Origin: Strobilurus pachycystidiatus
Taxonomy: Eukaryota; Basidiomycota; Agaricomycetes; Agaricales; Physalacriaceae
Length of the DNA: 64,000 nt
Direction: 5' to 3'
Assembly (NCBI GenBank): GCA_019915135.1
Contig: JAHLMK010000028.1
Location: forward strand, 248,001-312,000
Part shown: positions 60,199-64,000 of the stretch, one piece after another
Layout of the letters: each line of letters begins with the position of its first letter
Numbering within the stretch: position 1 is the first letter of the stretch
Notes under the pieces: generated by a model
The model's database searches: none
The model's input: only the letters and a program-made list of their open reading frames with translations
What the model was told of the DNA's origin: nothing
Program-made: the position numbers and the translations under genes

Positions 60199-63100
60199 CT
60201 ACCATATACTGAAATAAACTTCCCTCTCACATGCTGAACTTCTTCGAATGTTGGAACACGTATTCCGCAATGCCGAATAATGCCAGCTGCGTTGTTGAAG
60301 AAAAGATCCATTCAAGTTGATTTCCTGAGAAAAAAGGAATTGAGACCGAGGTCTGAATCTGCACGAGCGCTGTCTAGATCTTAGGACTATGAGGAATAAG
60401 AAGATGCAACACGTTTGAAAAGAGCAGATAGCACGTACCCTGGATAAGTCTACAGCCACAATACAATGATCGTTATAGCCAAATCGTGCTACGTGGCCTA
60501 TAACCAGGTTTGGACTGACTTGATCTACATGAGAAGACATTGTCGCGGAGAAAGATTTCGCGGGAAACCAAGGATATGGGGCGAAGGGATCGGGATCGCT
60601 GCTTGGTAGGTGCTGTCTGATAACAAACTCAGTCCTTCCCTGGCATTTGACAATTTGTTCAATGCTACCCACAACCGAGTTTGCGTTGGGTTGTGGATAA
60701 TACCTCACCAGACTATTGCCTAGATGAGTCTGGCTTCGAGAGTACATAGCACCGTGGAATGCATAATTGGCAACTTCTTCCTGCAACGAGCCAAAGGCAA
60801 AGTCGTTATTTGCCGCGTCCTGGCCTGAACAAAAGGCCTTCTTGAAGAGAGTTTTGAGTTCCGAAAGAATCGGAGAGTCTGTAGGCCGCAAGAGCAGTCT
60901 TCGGAAGTTGGAAGCCCGAGTGTGAGATTTCAAGATTGTAGTCTCTAGCTCCCCTAGAGCATATATCAGAAAGTGCTCTCTAAGAGAGAATAGAAAGTAC
61001 ATGCCATTATGGTTGTTGGTATTCACCTTCTGCAATGTACCAATGAGTCGTTCGAATGGAAAAGTCCACCAAGATGCTACAGGACCAAATAGGCGAAGAA
61101 AATCAAAGACATGAAAGGCCATATGAATATTGGCGCGTTTCCTATGTCCCAAAGTATGTGGGTGTATTTGATGCAGATCGTCCACCCAAGTCTTCAAGAG
61201 GCTGCGATACGCCTCAGCCCGAGTTTCATTCATACCATATCGACAAACTATGCAGATGGCCTGGAAGAGATTCATGGAATGTTCCACAACCTCTCGATCA
61301 CGGGCGGAGCTGCTCGAACGACCAAGGAGTGTAACCAGAGCGACAGGCAAATATATTGTGGCCAAGGTGCGCCATTCGTCGGCTTTGATGGTTCCTGGAT
61401 TGTTCTCTCCGTAATTGTGAGGAACAGAATTGATCCAACTAGGTACTGTGCATTCCCGAATCACGTATTGAATGTGATCCAAGGTGGGCTTCTGAACAGA
61501 GGGTGCAACACTGCGTGAAGAAGTCAAAGGCTGGCGAAGGCGCTGTCAAAATATTCAATTTTTTTGTCGATGTCCGTTAGAGTAAAGAATTTACCCAGCC
61601 AATCAACACCTCCGCGTAAGCGTCTTTGGTCTTCGGTGGAATGAGTACTGTTGTCGAAACTCCATTGGCCGTAATGATAAGGGTTCGATTCATTAATCCC
61701 AGCGACCAGGTAACTACCCTCAGTGATACACCGTAGTTGGCCATAAGAGATCTGCGAAGACTATCCTCGTCTAGAGAGTACTCGCCCGAGTTGATTGGGT
61801 ATTCAAGCAAAGTCTGGATAGAGGTGATCTGACGAAGCTGCTTCGAAAAGTTTTTATGTTGGGAATCCAGACGGATATTAAGAGGTACATCTGCTTCAAT
61901 GTACGGCGGCCATGAGTGGCGAAAAGCTGGGGCCAACTTCACCTTTTTCGCAGCGATTTCCGCATCAATTTGGAGAACGTGCCTACAGTGATAGTGCACA
62001 AGACCCTCCAGGAGACAATGCATGGTGTCCACTACCAGCATACGAGTAGGATCCCAGTAAGGTAGCTTCCAAAACTCGGACCAGCGAATTCCATGAGTGG
62101 CAAAGATAGTCTCGCGCTCATGCAGAGTAGAGGCATCTCTCCAGGATTCTGCAATTTCGCGCAGCTCATGAACATTCCGTGTGGTCCAACTGGCGAAATC
62201 GGTGTTGTAATTGCCATGGTAGGAGAGACAGACCGTACACCAGCCCGAGTTGTGACCGGCACTACCACCCACTTTGCGCGCGGCGGGCAAGTCGTTGATG
62301 GAAAGGATGACAGCTAATTCTGCGATGCGCCCAGCAAGATGAGAGGCAGTACGTGAGATAAAAAGGCCAGTTCTCCAGGCCATGACACAGACATCGATAA
62401 TCGGTGTCATATAATGCGGAAGTTGGCTATAATCAGGTTCGACCGGACCGGGAATAATGGATGCCAGAAACAGGTTTTCTGGATTGTAGCGTAGGTTATC
62501 GGGGAGATTGAGAATGGCGATGGAGATAATACCCATGGAGTCGTGGTTTCCCCGCTTCCTTAGGCCATTAGGATTGAAGAAATCGACTTGCATTGCTAGA
62601 GCAAGACGGACGTTATCCCCCGGTCAATGAATAGTGTGTTCGAAGAGGGACTGGGAAAGGTGCGCAGAAACTCTCCATCGAAGGGTCCCCAAGCCTGAAA
62701 CTTGTCACATCCCCCCTCGACGTGAAGCATTGCATCGTCACAAGCTTTGTCACACAGCCGCTCGAGTTCAGGATCGGATAGAACACGGGCGACATGCTCC
62801 TCTAAAGAGGCTACTGGGTATGGACGGATAGGGCGTCGACTACCCGCTCTCATTGTCGTGAGGGATGCGCCACATGTAACCCGCCTGGACAAGCCAGGAA
62901 CTGACTGGGAGCAATAGGATGGGTATTCAGCCTTGTTGGAAATGAGCCCGTGAGTAGGTGCGTGCGCATAATGACAGGACGGGCAAGTGGCGTAGATAGT
63001 GATCTGGCTATCCAGTTTGAGAGCGTTCAACGCCATGTAGAGGGTTGAGGGAAGATCGCTCGTTATAGCGTCGCGCAGGGTCTCTGCTGAGCTAGCGGGT

Positions 63101-63890
63101 GGACAGCCCATATCTAAAGCCACGCCTGTGAAAAGGCTAACGACGCTTATGATAAAGTCGCACGCCTTGTGAGATAGACCCATCACAAGATTGCAAGCCA
63201 CTCCAAGGAATATGACCAGTTGAGCTATAATATCCTTCCCAGAGAGTGGATCCACAAAAAATGGTTCTGTGAAGGAGTGAGCAGCAATGCCGGTCGGTAA
63301 GATCGAAGCGTACCCGCATGGATAGTTGGGGGATCTACTTCCCTAGGATCGGCCGGAAGCTGGGCGCTCAGGAGGTTGACTCCATCTTCGACTCTCCGCA
63401 GAACTGCCTTAGTGGCAGATTTATCTTCAATCCAGAGAGGCGTCTTTCGTGGAGGTCGTATCTGAGAGAGGGCTATGTTCAGCTTCCGGACTGCTCGACT
63501 CACACCCTCTAAGAAGACGTAACGCTCTGTAAGTGCCTTTACATCGCCAAGTTTGATCTCCGTCAGAGACATAAGCTCAGAATGAAGAGCTCTGCCTTGA
63601 CGATCTATCAGACTCAGGTCGGCGCGAGCGCCAGTCGGTCGACGGCGGTGTTTAACGGTGTCCCGGACAACGTTGAACAGACTCTGCTGTAAGTCCCCTA
63701 CTGTAACAGTTCTCGGAGTCGTCGGAGTAGTCGATGTCCGTTCGGTTGTTACAGTCTGGCGTTCCTCTCGAGTAGACCACAATGGATTTGAGGGTAGAGG
63801 TACCGATGAGCCACTCTCGAAGGTCGCGGCGGCAACCGCATTAGATACCACCTCGTACGGGGCGCTGACCTTCTGAGACCTCGGATCCTC
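60199..63890 (-). mobile_element. Tnp2/CACTA-type transposase, right-edge partial
   Basis: Minus-strand exons run from beyond 63851 to 60199. Segments are GDLQQSLFNVVRDTVKHRRR, EPFFVDPLSGKDIIAQLVIF and the zinc-knuckle-like ATCPSCHYAHAP. They continue with MQVDFFNPNGLRKRGNHDSM, IISIAILNLPDNLRYNPENL, MTPIIDVCVMAWRTGLFISR, CTVCLSYHGNYN, PYWDPTRMLVVDTMHCLLEG and HVFDFLRLFGPVASWWTFPF followed by ERLIGTLQKVNTNNHNGMY. This order is that of the Tnp2 (Transposase_21) proteins of En/Spm-CACTA elements in basidiomycetes. Introns at about 61530-61570 and 63250-63300 join in frame. One frame break falls in a GGGGG run near 62620, where one extra G would restore IDRG|DNVRLALAMQVD. The N-terminus and left terminal repeats lie outside the window or are not seen. 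Confidence 0.82.
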
Positions 63891-64000
63891 TGCGGCGCCA
63901 TGGTGATCTAGTAGGATGCTCTACCTAGATATGAGTGCGTTATCTCCCTCCTTTCAGTCGAACTCACGGGCTGCTCTGGTAGGAGCCTCGATCGTGCGGC

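Noticed and set aside
62610..62630. Programmed frameshift in the Tnp2 transposase at GGGGG
   Set aside because: No slippery heptamer or downstream structure is evident; loss of one G from a homopolymer or a sequencing error is simpler.

Overview
This window is nuclear DNA of a basidiomycete fungus, most likely an Agaricomycete. The genes are cut by many short introns (about 45-65 nt, GT..AG, often a CTAAC/CTRAY branch point), there is no operon layout, and several protein and transposon families belong to mushroom-forming fungi: DUF6698-like, Plavaka and Tnp2 transposases, a retroelement Gag-like ORF with a C-rich tail, and a fungal LINE reverse transcriptase.

Layout. 1-8 kb is a graveyard on the minus strand: broken copies of VPS8, an SNF2/STH1 ATPase (itself interrupted by a C2H2 gene fragment), an F-box-like gene and a PRCC-like gene. 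8-11 kb holds a probable membrane protein and an intact seven-exon gene joining a nucleotidyltransferase-like domain to a RING finger. 11-14 kb is retroelement debris. 14.8-17.5 kb has two intact genes of unknown function. 17.9-21.4 kb is a damaged RICTOR (TORC2) gene. 22-25.6 kb has a gene with a duplicated Cys/His motif and a SAP-domain gene. 25.9-27 kb is a damaged AreA-type GATA-factor fragment. 27-30 kb is a JmjC gene, 30-33 kb an intact 973-residue gene, 33.7-35 kb a DUF6698-like gene, and 35.5-36.4 kb a hierarchical satellite. 39-40.4 kb is a truncated LINE.

40.6-43.1 kb carries an E(z)-type CXC-SET histone methyltransferase. 44.1-48.2 kb is an RPB1 (RNA polymerase II largest subunit) relic split by a 2,074-bp element with terminal inverted repeats and a perfect 8-bp target duplication. 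48.5-52 kb is an intact Spt5-like gene, followed by nine tandem copies of an intron-plus-exon cassette. 53.7-64 kb is transposon country: a Plavaka relic, an intact 2-oxoglutarate/Fe(II) dioxygenase-like gene of probable Tet/JBP type, a relic of another large transposase-like family, and a Tnp2/CACTA transposase running off the right edge.

Two themes stand out. Conserved, normally single-copy genes (VPS8, SNF2, PRCC, RICTOR, AreA, RPB1) appear only as decayed pieces, with premature stops of all three kinds, frameshifts and lost catalytic residues. In contrast, chromatin-related genes next to them (E(z), JmjC, Tet/JBP-like, Spt5-like) are intact or nearly so. Exon joins marked as verified were checked by hand for splice signals and for a total coding length divisible by three. 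No database search was possible, so family names rest on motif recognition.
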